The notes under the pieces: model-generated
Told to the model about the DNA's origin: nothing
Databases searched by the model: none
What the model saw: only the letters and a program-made list of their open reading frames with translations
Translations under genes and position numbers: made by a program
In this document: positions 1 through 9,619 of the stretch, in pieces
How positions within the stretch are numbered: the first letter of the stretch is position 1
Layout: every line of letters begins with the position of its first letter
Source of the DNA: Vombatus ursinus
Lineage: Eukaryota > Chordata > Mammalia > Diprotodontia > Vombatidae
Direction: 5' to 3'
DNA: 64,000 nucleotides
Assembly (NCBI RefSeq): GCF_900497805.2
Contig: NW_020954562.1
Coordinates: forward strand, 22,842,347-22,906,346

Positions 1-171
1 TTATGGAAATACAAAGCATAATGCCATGGTTGGACCAAAAATGACCCCAATTATCATTCTGGAATTGTAGAAAAATCAAGGATGGTCATCCAAAAGCATA
101 CTAGAATACTGGGAAGCATTCAATGTATTATCACATAGGCTAAATAGGAGAAACCATGGGGTAAGGAAAAG

Positions 172-337
172 ATAACAAGATTTGGAATTAGAAAACCTCA
201 GTCTAAATGCTAGCTTGGCAAATCACAGTGGTGTGGAACTTTGATCCAGTTACTTAATCTCTCTGGGTGTCAGATTCTTCATTTGTCAAATGAAGGAATT
301 AGACAAGATGTGTTCTGAGGATTCTATGATCTAACAC
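172..337 (+). mobile_element. MIR-class SINE fragment
   Basis: The body reads like the sense strand of a MIR CORE-SINE: a 'ccagttacttaatctctctggg' type core followed by a degraded 'cctcatctgtaaaatgagg' block and a 'tctatgatc' tail. It is old and diverged, with the head poorly preserved. The upstream 170 bases show nothing recognisable. Confidence 0.6.
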
Positions 338-1180
338 TAGCATATAAATTTGTTCAAAATTAGAATTTTATTGAAAGTCCATAAGGTTCTGGGCACCATG
401 TTGAACTAATTTCAGTAAATTAATTGAATTGTGGTTTTTATTGTTTTGGCTAGTTCCTCCAGCAATGTAGATCCCTGTTTCCCATTGTAGGCTATGTTGT
501 CTCTAAAAATTCAGTGAGTGATTTCTAGCGTTTTGTTGATTTTCCAGATGGTTTTGGTGATCTTCAATTAGGCTAGGCTGAGCCGCTAACAACAAAAATG
601 TGGTTGTGCTTTGGGAATCCAGTGTCATCATCTCCATGGCTTGTTTACTCAGATCAGGTTCAATATTTGGGGCCTTGTCTCTAGATCATAATTATTTGTT
701 CCATTGCACCCTTACTTTAGTCCCATGATTCCACTGTCATGATACTCCATGATTGATAATATGTACAACTGTTACTGCTTCTTCTTGGTTAGGGAAAGAC
801 ACTGATATTTCCAGAACTCTTGCTACTCCATCATTTCCCAGGAATGCTGGCATCTTTAAGAATGAGTGCCATTTCTGGCAGTGGAGGAAATTGTTGAATA
901 ATCCCTGAAGGCTATGCTAAGGGATATTCATTAACTCTTTTAATCCAACCAAATTCAGCTCTAAGGTATTTGGATTCAGCTTTTTCTGTTTTGTAAATAA
1001 ATAAAATAATTATTTTTCTCTCTTCACCCAAAGATTCCCTCTTATAGACCCAGCTTGAAGGTCTGACTCTGATTCATAAGAACCCAGGGGGAAAAAAAAA
1101 CATTTCATACTCTATCACTTCAAACAATAATGCACCACTAAAGAGGCATTAATCAGTTTTGTGATAATAGATATTAATAA
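338..1180. other. Unassigned sequence, no gene seen
   Basis: No open frame of useful length, no RNA gene and no repeat that I can name. Moderately AT-rich with a short poly(A) run near 1090. It may contain repeats too old to recognise by eye. Confidence 0.5.
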
Positions 1181-1185
1181 TTTTT

Positions 1186-1320
1186 TCAATTGATCAATCA
1201 ACATTTATCAAATGACTTCTATGGATGAGGCATTGTGCTAGGTACTGGGGGTACAAATTCAAAGACTGAAAAAATCCTTACTGTCAATGAGATGGTATTC
1301 TACTTTTCTCAGAGAAGGTG
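1186..1320 (-). mobile_element. Antisense L2/THER-type 3' fragment
   Basis: The sequence 'gcattgtgctaggtactggg' followed by 'gtacaaattcaaagactg' matches the antisense 3' region shared by L2 LINEs and L2-tailed CORE-SINEs ('gcactgtgctaagcgctgggga'). Old and diverged. Confidence 0.55.
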
Positions 1321-1461
1321 TCAATGGACATGACCATTTAAAGTCCTAAACAAAGATACATCTCTCTGTAACTTCATAACATTGAATCAGAAATCTCCTG
1401 TTACCACCATTGAATTCTAATAAAGCTCTAGGGTAGGACTTTAGCGGAGAAATATATGTGA

Positions 1462-1722
1462 TAGTTAGGTGGTACAGTGGATAGAGTACTGGATAAGGAG
1501 TCAGGAAGATCTGAGTTCAAATTAGACCTCAGACATTTATTAGCTGTGTAACCCTGAATAAGCCACTTAACCTTTGTCTGCCTCAATATCCTTCTTCTGT
1601 AAAATGAGGGTAATAATAATACACACCTCTCAGGTTTGTTGGGAAGGTCAGATGAAATTATATTTGTAAAGTGTTTTCTAAATCTCAAAGTGCTATATAA
1701 CTGCTAGCTATTATAACAACAA
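1462..1722 (+). mobile_element. CORE-SINE (MIR/MAR class), full length
   Basis: It starts with a tRNA-like head ('ttaggtggtacagtggatag'), passes through 'gatctgagttcaaat' and the CORE block ('ctgtaaaatgagggtaataa'), and ends in a 'gtgctatataactgctagct' tail with 'attat' repeats. All parts are in order, so the copy is nearly full length. Apparent open frames on the opposite strand are by-products. Confidence 0.85.
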
Positions 1723-1773
1723 AACTGAGTTGATAAATGTGTTGGATATAGAAGCTGAGTAAAAGAGACAGAT

Positions 1774-1931
1774 TTTTTGTTTTGTTTTAGTTAGGCAATC
1801 AGGGTTAAGTGACTTGCCCGAGGTTACACAGCTAGTACGTGTCAAGTGTTTGGTCTGAGGCTGGATTTGAACTCAGGTCCTCCTGACTTCAGGGCCGGTG
1901 CTCTGTCCACTGCGCCACCTAGCTGCCCCCT
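1774..1931 (-). mobile_element. WSINE1-like tRNA SINE with target-site duplication
   Basis: This is an antisense WSINE1-type element: T-rich tail complement first, then 'gttaagtgacttgcccga', 'tttgaactcaggtcctcctg' and the head complement 'cgccacctagctgcccc'. It is flanked by a 13-bp near-perfect direct repeat (1761-1773 and 1932-1944, 12 of 13 matching), the target-site duplication of LINE-driven insertion. It is one of the younger insertions here. Confidence 0.92.
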
Positions 1932-1944
1932 AAAATAGACAGAT

Positions 1945-3275
1945 GGCAGGGAGAAATGGTCCCTTTTTTTCTGTCCTTTCCCTCTTTACTCTTTTCTCCT
2001 TGTTCAGTTTTGTCCTGCTTATACTTCTCTAAATGAAGACAAATAAGGGGAGAAAAATCCCTTTGTGAAGGATAAGGAAAGCTTGATGTAGAGAAAATAG
2101 TATAGTTAGGATATATTTACATGTACTTTGATTGTAACTTGGTTTCACAGTAGGTCAAGATTTAGTCCTGACTTTTGATTTATAGAATACAAAAAGAGAA
2201 GAAAAACTAAAAGAAATTCTACTTACCAATAACATCTATTTTTGTCTTTCCCCTTAGTATCCCCTTAATTTCTGTGCTGTAATTGCAGCAGTTTTGAAAA
2301 GAACTCAAAAAAAGAATGAAGATGAGAATCAGTAATGTCCCCTACTGTTCTGAATATTGCTGAGGGCAGCCTTTGAAGCTTGGGCTATGTAGGAAGGTGG
2401 AAGAAGTTTCCAAGACACTCTCTTTAGTGTGACAGAGTAGATTTTCTTTCCCTGACTATAAAAAGCTTTGTTCAGATCTTTACCGTTAAGTGCTAGGAAA
2501 TCCAGAGGGAGTCTCCACAGCTATGTTCTACCTTAGACAAGCTTCTTATTCTCTCAAAGCAGAGGAGAACTGAGCAGACATTTGTGTTTCTGATTGAAGG
2601 CTTCTGATCTTCAAATCAAAAGTAGTGCCTGGCTCAAGTCTGAAAGGTAGGGTTATTCTATCACTTTGAAGTGTACACTGTTCAAAGTCTCTTACTCTAT
2701 GCCCAAGGAAGTCATCAGTAGAGCTGTCTGAAACTGAGTTCATCTGCAAAGCTCAATATGCATTTCTGCTTTATTTACATAAAGAAGGTTGCATTTTCTG
2801 ACAGTTCTGATAAATCATGAAGTGAGTCACAAGAAAGCAAGTGCAATTTAACATACATAAATGTAAGTTTGAAAAAAAACAAAGATTCACGATTATATTT
2901 TCCCCCCCATCTACCCTTGTGACATCCAATCCCTGACCTTCAGCAGATGTGATTTGCTAATGAGGACAGCTGTTCTTTTCAATGCACCTGGCTCATTTCA
3001 GAGTTACAATGACTGCTAGGGTAGTTTTTATCATGTTCTAATTTTATTCCCTTTTGTTGCAGTTGCAATAAAGGAAGACGTTATTGTGCATTATATAAAC
3101 ATGGGTGCTAAATAAAATACATCAATTTCTCTACTTTGGTGGATTTAACTAATATAGGATAGTATTGCCATTCTGCCCTTCACACCCCCACCACTTTTCC
3201 TTGAAACAGTACCTCTGAGGACAGAAAACTCTGGAACTAGGTTGGTTAAAATCCTATTTTCCATAGAATACATTC
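1945..3275. other. Unassigned sequence, no gene seen
   Basis: About 1.3 kb with no recognisable gene or named repeat. Short open frames (for example 2546-2749 on the minus strand) lack any family resemblance and are compatible with chance. Confidence 0.5.
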
Positions 3276-3279
3276 CATC

Positions 3280-3442
3280 TTCTGCATCCATTGCTTTTCA
3301 CAGGTGGTCCTCTATGTCTGGAATGCATTCCCTCCTTATCTCTGCCACATAGAATCCCTGCCTTCCTTCAGAGCAAAATTCTGTTGCCAGCTCCTACATG
3401 AGATCCTTCGCATTCTCTCCCTCTTGAAATTATCTTGTCTTT
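3280..3442 (+). mobile_element. L2 LINE, sense, 3' region, first part
   Basis: It reads like the end of L2 ORF2 and the start of its 3' UTR: 'gtctggaatgcattccctcc' followed by 'tgccttccttcagagcaaaa' and 'cagctcctacatgagatcc'. In the family the equivalent text encodes the last residues after the reverse transcriptase. The element is interrupted at 3443 by a SINE and resumes at about 3674. Confidence 0.75.
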
Positions 3443-3673
3443 TAGGCTGCCAAGCAGTACAGCAGATAGAGTGCTATACTCAGTCAGGAAAAACCAAGTT
3501 CAAATCCTACCAGTTTTGTGACCCAGAGCAAATCATTTAATGGTTCTCAGCCTCAGTTTCCTCATTTGTAAAATATAGATAATAATAACACCTAAAGATC
3601 AAATGAGGGAGGATATGTAAAGCACTTTACAAACTTAAAGTGGTATAATAAATACTGGCTATTATCATTGTTG
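3443..3673 (+). mobile_element. CORE-SINE inserted in L2
   Basis: Head ('agcagtacagcagatagagt'), 'caagttcaaatcctacc', CORE ('cctcagtttcctcatttg') and tail ('ataaatactggctattatca') are all present in sense orientation. The L2 sequence on both sides is collinear, so the SINE is the younger of the two. Confidence 0.82.
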
Positions 3674-3855
3674 TATACATTTTGTTATTTATGTATATAT
3701 GTACAAGTTGTATTCTCCCCCTTCCCCACCACTCAATTGTAAGCTGCTTGAAGGCAGGGGCTGTTTCATGCTGTTCACTGATTCTCCAATGCCTAATGCA
3801 GCATCTTACAGGCAAGGGCTTATAAGTAGGCTTTAATTGGTTGGTAAATTGAATT
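3674..3855 (+). mobile_element. L2 LINE, sense, 3' end, second part
   Basis: It continues the L2 3' UTR after the SINE: 'ttgtaagctgcttgaaggca' followed by 'ctgttcactgattctccaat' and a short TTGAAT-like terminal repeat ('ttgaattgaattc'). This corresponds to the family's 'gtaagctccttgagggcagg' block and its short 3' repeat, so the 3' terminus is present. Confidence 0.75.
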
Positions 3856-4139
3856 GAATTCTTAATTCCCCAACTAAAATGTGGCTCATTCTTTTTTCAG
3901 AGGATTAGAAAAAGTTGACCATTAAGTCTATGACCTCTTCCCTTTTTAGAATTCTCATTTAATATTTTCTTTTTATAGAGTAGTTGGAATTTATAGAATA
4001 CTATATGTAGAATACATTCTTTGATTCTCAAAACAACCATATGAATGAATGTGCTAATGTCAATTTTGCATATGAATAAAATGCAACTCAGAAATTAAGT
4101 GAATTTGCACTAGAAAATAATAGATTTAATTTAACTCAG

Positions 4140-4672
4140 ACAAAGCATTTAAGTGCCTATGTGCTGTGACAACAGACCTTGCTCTCAAGTGGCAGGGGAA
4201 GAAACAGGAAGAAGACAGAAATGTAAATACAACACAATGTAAACTAAATTAAAAAGGGGTTTTGTTTGTTTTGTTTTGTTGGTGGGGAGGGAAGCATTCC
4301 AAGCATAGGAAATGACTCTGCAAAGGCAGGAAGTGGAATGCCCTCTAAGGGGAAAAAGATGTTGTTCAGATTAGCTGTAATATAGAATAGGGGAGTCATG
4401 TAAAAGGAGACTAGCAAGGTAGATTGGAAACAGTTTAGGTAGAGATTCAAATGGCATTTTGTCTTAGAAGCAATCAAGATGAACGGATACTTTTTGAGCA
4501 GGGCAGTGACAGCCAGACCTAGATTTCAGGAAAATAAGTTTGGCACTTGGTTGGAGGATGACTTTGGCAGAGGAGAGATTGAAAGTTGGGAGACCATTTA
4601 GAAGACTGCTTCAGTAATCCTGGTGAGGGGTTCTATGGACCTAACCTATGGTAATCTTAGGGAAAAAGAAAA
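4140..4672 (-). mobile_element. Antisense L2, 3' UTR and end of ORF2
   Basis: This is the low-coordinate (3') end of a long antisense L2. Recognisable blocks are 'gaagcattccaagcatagg', 'tctgcaaaggcaggaagtgg', 'gagcagggcagtgacagcc' and 'agaagactgcttcagtaatc'. They are the complement of the C-terminal part of the reverse-transcriptase ORF and the 3' UTR. A TTTTG-rich run near 4259-4280 interrupts it. The L2 resumes at 5283 after an insertion block. Confidence 0.75.
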
Positions 4673-4734
4673 GATGACATGTTTAATATTTGCTGTAGAA
4701 TTATCATTGGCATTACTTAGCAAATGATTGATAC

Positions 4735-4955
4735 ATAGTGCCTTGGTGTTTGCAAAGCATTTTTCATTTTATTATTACAACCACATTATTAGATACTATT
4801 CTTGTCCATATTTTACAGATGAGGAAATTGAGGCAGGCAGAGACTAAGTGAATTGCCCAGGCACACACAGAGCTTATAAATTTCTGAAGCTGGATTTGAA
4901 TTCAGGTCTTCCTGCCGCAAGGACTCTATCCACTGTGCCATTTAACTGCTTATCA
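4735..4955 (-). mobile_element. MIR-class SINE, antisense, inside L2
   Basis: Antisense CORE-SINE: 'gcaaagcatttttcatttta', 'ttacagatgaggaaattgag', 'gtgaattgcccaggcacaca' and the head complement 'ctctatccactgtgccattt'. It sits in the gap between two collinear parts of the antisense L2. Confidence 0.82.
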
Positions 4956-4964
4956 GTATCAATA

Positions 4965-5029
4965 GCTAATAGTTAATAAACATTTATTAAACATGTACAA
5001 TGTACCAGACATTGTGCTAAGCTTATTTC
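4965..5029 (-). mobile_element. L2/THER-type 3' tail fragment, antisense
   Basis: 'aataaacatttattaaacat' followed by 'accagacattgtgctaag' is the antisense 3' tail shared by L2 and L2-tailed SINEs. It directly follows the MIR copy. Confidence 0.55.
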
Positions 5030-5282
5030 TCACTTGTCTGCATACCTTGTGATTTCTCGACTGACTTCCCTACCAAGCCCCAGAAAGTTCATCACTGAGA
5101 AAATCTCATCGTCCTGTAAGATCTCATCAGCCTTGGTACAGTACCTTATCTGCCTTCTGCTTCTCTGATTTGAGGGTGAGGCCATGAACTCTAAAGCTAT
5201 AGTCAAATAGAAGACTGAGCTCAGACACCTCATTTCTCATGAAGCTGTTCTACTTTGAGATTTTTCCAAGTTTATAATGGCT
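5030..5282 (-). other. Unidentified open frame of 67 codons
   Basis: A minus-strand frame (5030-5233) contains a polar run reading SRRQIRYCTKADEILQDDE and does not look like any repeat I know. It lies between two parts of an antisense L2, so it may be a fragment of a retrocopied gene or a chance frame. I cannot name a family. A methionine start exists but has no supporting context. Confidence 0.2.
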
Positions 5283-5715
5283 TTAGATAATGAAAGTGAG
5301 TGACAAAAAGAATGATGGTGCTCTTGACAGAAACAGGTAAGTTAGGAAGAGTGATGGTTTTGATATGGTTTGGGGAACAGGCAGAATAATAAATTCTTTT
5401 TTAGACATAATGGGCTTAAGATATCTATAGAACAACCAGGTGAAAATGTCAAATGGGCAACTGGAAATGAAGGATTGGAATTCAGCAGAGAGATAAGGAT
5501 TTGTGAGTCATCTGTAAGGAGGTAATAATTGAACTCTTGGGAAGGGGTGATTTCATCAAGAAAGAGAGGTTTTAGATAAAGAAGGGAAAAGGTCTTAGGA
5601 TGGTCACCAGTAACATACCTATGCTTAGAGGTCAGGACATAGATGATAATTTCACAAAGGAGATAGAGGAATATCAGTCAGATTGGTGATAACCAGGATA
5701 AGTTTACACACACAA
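5283..5715 (-). mobile_element. Antisense L2, reverse-transcriptase region
   Basis: It continues the L2 from 4672. Blocks such as 'gatggtgctcttgacagaaa', 'acaggtaagttaggaagag', 'ggcaactggaaatgaagga' and 'tttgtgagtcatctgtaag' are the complement of the L2 reverse-transcriptase palm and thumb region. Strongly mutated, with no coding frame surviving. Confidence 0.7.
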
Positions 5716-5745
5716 TACATACATGTATACACATATTATATACAT

Positions 5746-5790
<45 letters not shown>

Positions 5791-5805
5791 CACACATACT
5801 GTGTG
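5702..5805. repeat. (TATACA)n-type microsatellite
   Basis: An imperfect ATACAT/TATACA hexamer array, most regular at about 5735-5785, flanked by short CA runs. Both open frames across it are translations of the repeat. Confidence 0.9.
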
Positions 5806-5950
5806 GAGGGAAGCATTCCAGGCACGGGAAATGACCTGTGCAAAGGCAGGAGGTGGAATGCTCTCTATGTGGAAAAATATGTTGATCAGATTAACTATAA
5901 TATAGAATAGGGGGAGTCATGTAAAAGGAGATTAGCAAGGTAGATTGGAT
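5806..5950 (-). repeat. Second copy of the L2 block at 4286-4430
   Basis: About 148 bases match 4283-4430 in the same orientation at roughly 88% by eye. The match includes text not typical of the L2 consensus as I recall it, such as 'taatatagaataggg' and 'agtcatgtaaaaggag'. It is out of order for the surrounding L2, because a piece from the 3' part sits in the middle of the element. A hexamer microsatellite bounds it on the left and a TG/CA array on the right. Confidence 0.85.
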
Positions 5951-5996
5951 ATGTGTGTGTGTGTGTGTGTATGCATGTATACTCACACACACACAG
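5951..5996. repeat. (TG)n and (CA)n microsatellite
   Basis: A TG run (about 5952-5970), a short linker and a CA run (about 5984-5996) form the right edge of the duplicated L2 block. Confidence 0.9.
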
Positions 5997-6000
5997 AGAA

Positions 6001-6340
6001 TTCCCTAGAGGAGGAAATGATGGCCAACAATGCCAAAGACCACAGAGAGGTTGAGATAGATGATAACTGAGAACAGGTCATTAGATTTGGAAAGTAAGAG
6101 GTCATTGGTAACCTTGGTAAGAACAGTTTCAGTGAGTTATAGGGCCAAAAACCAAGTAAAGCAATGGAGCTAATGAATGTAAATGCTTTTTCCTAGAACT
6201 TGGAACAAAAAGATAGATATAGACCAATAGCTTGATGAGTTGACACAGAATCAAATGTAGGGTTTGGTTTTATTTTAGTTTATTTATTAAAATTGGGGAG
6301 GCCTGGGAATGTTGATGGTTTTAAGGAATGATACTAATAA
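6001..6340 (-). mobile_element. Antisense L2, reverse-transcriptase region, continued
   Basis: It is collinear with the part ending near 5715: 'atgccaaagaccacagagag', 'gttgagatagatgataactg', 'ggtcattggtaaccttggta' and 'agaacagtttcagtgagtt' are antisense to the L2 palm-domain coding region. About 290 bp of microsatellite and duplicated L2 separate the two parts. Confidence 0.72.
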
Positions 6341-6602
6341 TAGGTATCTAGGTGGCACAATGAATAGAGTGCTGGGCCTGAAGACAGGAAGAGTCATCTC
6401 CCTGAGTTCAAATATGGTCTCAGACACCTTCTAACTGGGTGACCCTAGGCAAGTCACTTAATCCTATTTGCCTCAGTTTCTCATCTGTAAATGATCTAGA
6501 AAAGGAAATAGCAAACCACTTCAGTATCTCTGCCAAGAAAACAAAAAATGGGGTCATAGAGCATTGGACAGGACTGAAAAAAACTCAACAACAAAACAAT
6601 GA
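6341..6602 (+). mobile_element. MAR1-type SINE with Bov-B-like tail
   Basis: The tRNA-like head ('tctaggtggcacaatgaat') and core are followed by the RTE/Bov-B-like 3' end: 'gcaaaccacttcagtatctc', 'tgccaagaaaac' and 'ggtcatagagcattggacag', then a CAACAA-rich tail. In this SINE class the tail is thought to recruit the RTE machinery. It is inserted in the antisense L2. Confidence 0.88.
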
Positions 6603-6644
6603 TGGTAACAGCATTTCTATGGAACTTTAAGATTTGCAAAGTAT

Positions 6645-6722
6645 AGTGAGACAGAGAGAGACACAGAGAGAGACAGACACAGATAAAAGGGAGAAAGAGA
6701 GAGAGAAGAGGCAAGGAGAATA
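6645..6722. repeat. Purine-rich GA/CAGA repeat
   Basis: An imperfect (GA)n/(CAGA)n tract just downstream of the SINE tail. Open frames on the opposite strand are translations of it. Confidence 0.8.
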
Positions 6723-6739
6723 TAGGAGGAAATGGAATC

Positions 6740-7120
6740 AACAACACAAGAATAGGGGTTGATTTTGAGAAGAAAGCATAAAAGAATGCAGATGATATTA
6801 AGAGAGTTCATGATAGATAGCCTCACCTCAATTTTATCAGTAAAGAATAAAACAAATTCACCTAACTTCCACCTGTTTGTCAGTAGAGGAATTTGTTGAG
6901 GAGAAAAGAAGGTATGGAAAAGAAACTGTGAAGAACATGAATCATCTAGGGAAGAATACAAAGATTGCTGTGCAACAGTGAAGGCCCAGTTGAGATTAAA
7001 TAAGACAGAGATTTAGTGGATTCAGTCTGCATGCTTTTGTGACTTCTTCCAGCAGTATTCCAAAGCATGAAAGTGTGAGTAGAAAAGAAGATGGTGATGG
7101 GATTGGGATCTAGACCCCAG
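6740..7120 (-). mobile_element. Antisense L2, 5' half of ORF2
   Basis: The block 'agcagtgaaggcccagttga' and the following 'cagtctgcatgcttttgtga', 'cttcttccagcagtattcc' match antisense L2 upstream of the reverse transcriptase. The sequence is collinear with the parts on either side. Confidence 0.65.
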
Positions 7121-7604
7121 AAAGGAAAACTCTGGAATTTCCCACATGGCCAAATCTCTGGCACTTGTCTCAGGCTGTAATCTCATCAACTGGCCTTCCA
7201 CTGCGGCTACATCCAATCTCCTTTCCATTGTCTTACCTCCCTATGGCCCCTAGCCATTTCCCACCCTTAATCCTAACTAGGCTCTATTCTCCCTTGGCCA
7301 CATGATCCAGGTCCCAGGAGTTCTGTTCACTCCAGTTTACTGGTCACTCCCATCCAGATCCTCCTTAGACACCTCCTCCAGTCACCCTAAACTACTAGGC
7401 CACTTCTAGATCCCTCCCACAGTCTTTCTGTATATAAGGTCCATCTTGTCACCACTAAGGTGCTTAGATTCTTACTCTTATAATCTAGCCATGGACTCAG
7501 ATTCATAGAATCTAGCCAATAGCTCACTAACATTCAGACTCCTTAAGAGTCTACCCAGTATGACAGATATTCTAATAAATCTTGTCTTAAGGTTTGGAAA
7601 AGGA
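7121..7604 (+). mobile_element. LTR-like insertion in L2 (probable solo LTR)
   Basis: This block breaks the antisense L2 and is compositionally different, being C-rich with few L2 landmarks. A TATA-like 'tgtatataagg' lies near 7430 and a polyadenylation-like AATAAA near 7573, with a plausible R/U5-like end after it. That arrangement resembles a solitary LTR of an old endogenous retrovirus. Family and exact ends are not determined, no internal region is visible, and I could not see a clear target duplication. It is younger than the L2 that it interrupts. Confidence 0.35.
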
Positions 7605-8345
7605 CAAGTGTCAATAGGATAAATGGGCAAGGGATTCAATTGTAGAAGATAATGTAAAATGAACTGGTTAGATAAAGGATGAAGGATTTGAAAGGAAGAA
7701 ATTGAGTCTGTTATCATGAAAGATGGACAGGCAAACCAGAGAGGGGTGAGGAAGGTTTTAGAGGAGGTGATGAGGGCAGCAAATAGTTTTAGGAGTCATG
7801 AGGTAGAGGAAGAGATTAAAGGATATGATTTTGAAATAATTGGAGGCAATGCTTGTGGATGATGATGAGATCAAGAGTTTCTTTTTCATTGGCTTGGAGC
7901 AAATGTGTTGGTCATGAGAATTGAGTAGATTAATGAACTTGTCAGTTGGAGTGAGGGGACATTGGAATGTATAATGAAGTTTTCAAATACTGAGGAAAGG
8001 AATGGAGAAGACTGCAAGTAGGGGGTTGAACTGCTTACATAGTAGGGAGAATGACCTGGCAGCTTTTGGAGAATTAATCCCAGGATCTAGATGGAAGGGG
8101 ATGAACCTTGAAGGAGGAGAACAAGCCTATTCATGGTGGAGGAGAAAGGCCCAGAAGTTGCACCAAGGAGCAAGGGGTATGCCTTCTCTTGGTCCCAGCT
8201 TTACTGGACATGAGAAAAGGTTCATTCAGTAATGAAGAGAGTGGCCAACCAAAAATAGAGTGTTTTCTAGGGAAGGACCAGAACTCCAAGGAGATGAAAG
8301 GAGATAGAGGGAATGTGAAAGGAATAGGTATAATTCAGAGGTCAG
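7605..8345 (-). mobile_element. Antisense L2, 5' portion
   Basis: It resumes the L2 after the LTR-like block: 'aatgggcaagggattcaatt', 'gaactggttagataaagg' and 'tgaggaaaggaatggagaa'. This is the high-coordinate (5') end. With parts at 4140, 5283, 6001 and 6740, the L2 spans about 4.2 kb including insertions and is close to full length. It is heavily decayed. Confidence 0.6.
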
Positions 8346-8363
8346 GGTGCAGTCCATTAATTT

Positions 8364-8500
8364 TACAGTTTTAAAGAAAATGAGGCCCAGAAAGTACAGT
8401 CATTTAGTGAAGAGATATGTGAAAAGTTCATGGAATGATGAGGACTCTAGTGTCAAGCCCTCTGCTTCCCCTCTTCAGTATACTTTGCACTAAGCCACAC
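8364..8500 (-). mobile_element. Probable MIR-class fragment, antisense
   Basis: 'aatgaggcccagaaagtac' and 'tactttgcactaagccacac' fit a very old antisense MIR. Intermediate positions are weak. Confidence 0.4.
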
Positions 8501-9615
8501 CTGATTGCTTCTCTCTCTTACCCACTTTTGCCTCCAAGGCAGTATCCTATTTTGTAACCCTCAGCTACATACTCCCAGCCATACCACTCTGGAGGTTTTG
8601 TTTTGGTATTTTTATATACGCAGCTTGTTTCCTCAATTAAATTATAAACTACTTCAGGGTAAAGATACTATCTTTATATTTTAGAGCTCCCTAATTTAAC
8701 CAACACAGACTCAATCAGCTCTTTTAAAAACAACTCCTTACAACTTGTCAGTTCACTTATTAACACAAGATTTTACATTTGCAAATGTTTTTCAATTTAT
8801 TTATCTAGTTAATATTCATAGAAAAGATATTGTGCAAAATACCAGTATTCCAAAAAGTCTTAGTATAGTTTTAAGCTATCAAAATTTAAAAGTGAACTAA
8901 AACTTTTAGGATGCTCTTGTATGGTGCAATGATAACCAACCTTCAATCATTATTGCTCATACAAATTGACTTTATTCCCTCAGCACGCCTCCTAGGGAAA
9001 GCAGCATTTAGAGTCACTCACCAATGTCATTGCCAGGAAAGTGGAAAGAACAGTACTGCTTGTCTTCAGTACATTTTCAGTTGGGGGAATCTCAATTTTT
9101 TTTAACTGTCAGTTACTATAAATCACCAGTTGTGTATACCCAGAATACACTGTGTTATGGACAGATGGATAAAAACTGACATAACAATTTGAGGTTTCTC
9201 AGGGGATTAATCTTATTTTGTTTTGTGGCAGATCTCATTCATTTGAACATGTCACCACTTTCAGAGAAATGAAGATCATTGCCAAAATCCTGGCAGCTAA
9301 TATTGCCACAGGGGCTGTGGCTGCTAAAAAAGTTCCCAAATCACACTTCTGGTATTCGTTGAATGGCCTGGCTTCAGTTCCTGGTTTTCCTCTTGGGACT
9401 AGTTATCATAGGAGAAAGTGAAAATAATTCCAAATGTCTGTCCAACTATTTTCTCTCTCTTTTTTTTAAGCACCCAAACTGAAAAACTGTAAATCTTTGA
9501 ATTCAAAATAAAAGACATTTGCAAACAAAACAAAACAAAATAACAGCATTGTATAATTAATATTTTTAACCTTGTGGATGTAGAAATCAATATACTCTTG
9601 CCCTCTGTCAAATAG
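8501..9615. other. Mostly unassigned sequence
   Basis: It may contain an L2-like 3' remnant near 8600-8690 ('aactacttcagggtaaagat') and contains the palindrome at 8850-8910. Otherwise no gene or named repeat is visible. The short frame 9218-9421 (+) has no recognisable family. Confidence 0.45.
8850..8910. repeat. Palindromic hairpin, MITE-like
   Basis: Arms 8850-8877 and 8883-8910 pair with about 20 of 28 matches around a 5-base loop. Arm ends read 'ccaaaaagtcttag' and 'aaaacttttagg'. The layout suggests a short palindromic non-autonomous DNA transposon of Tc1/mariner type. I could not define a TA duplication. Confidence 0.5.
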
Positions 9616-9619
9616 CTGA

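Noticed and set aside
1428-1688. An 86-codon minus-strand frame with LPDSLSSTLSTVPP
   Set aside because: It is antisense to a CORE-SINE; such peptides recur wherever these SINEs occur (for example 29395-29667 and 30677-30955).
9218-9421. A short plus-strand frame with an Ala/Ile-rich segment
   Set aside because: No family resemblance, no conservation evidence and a length expected by chance.
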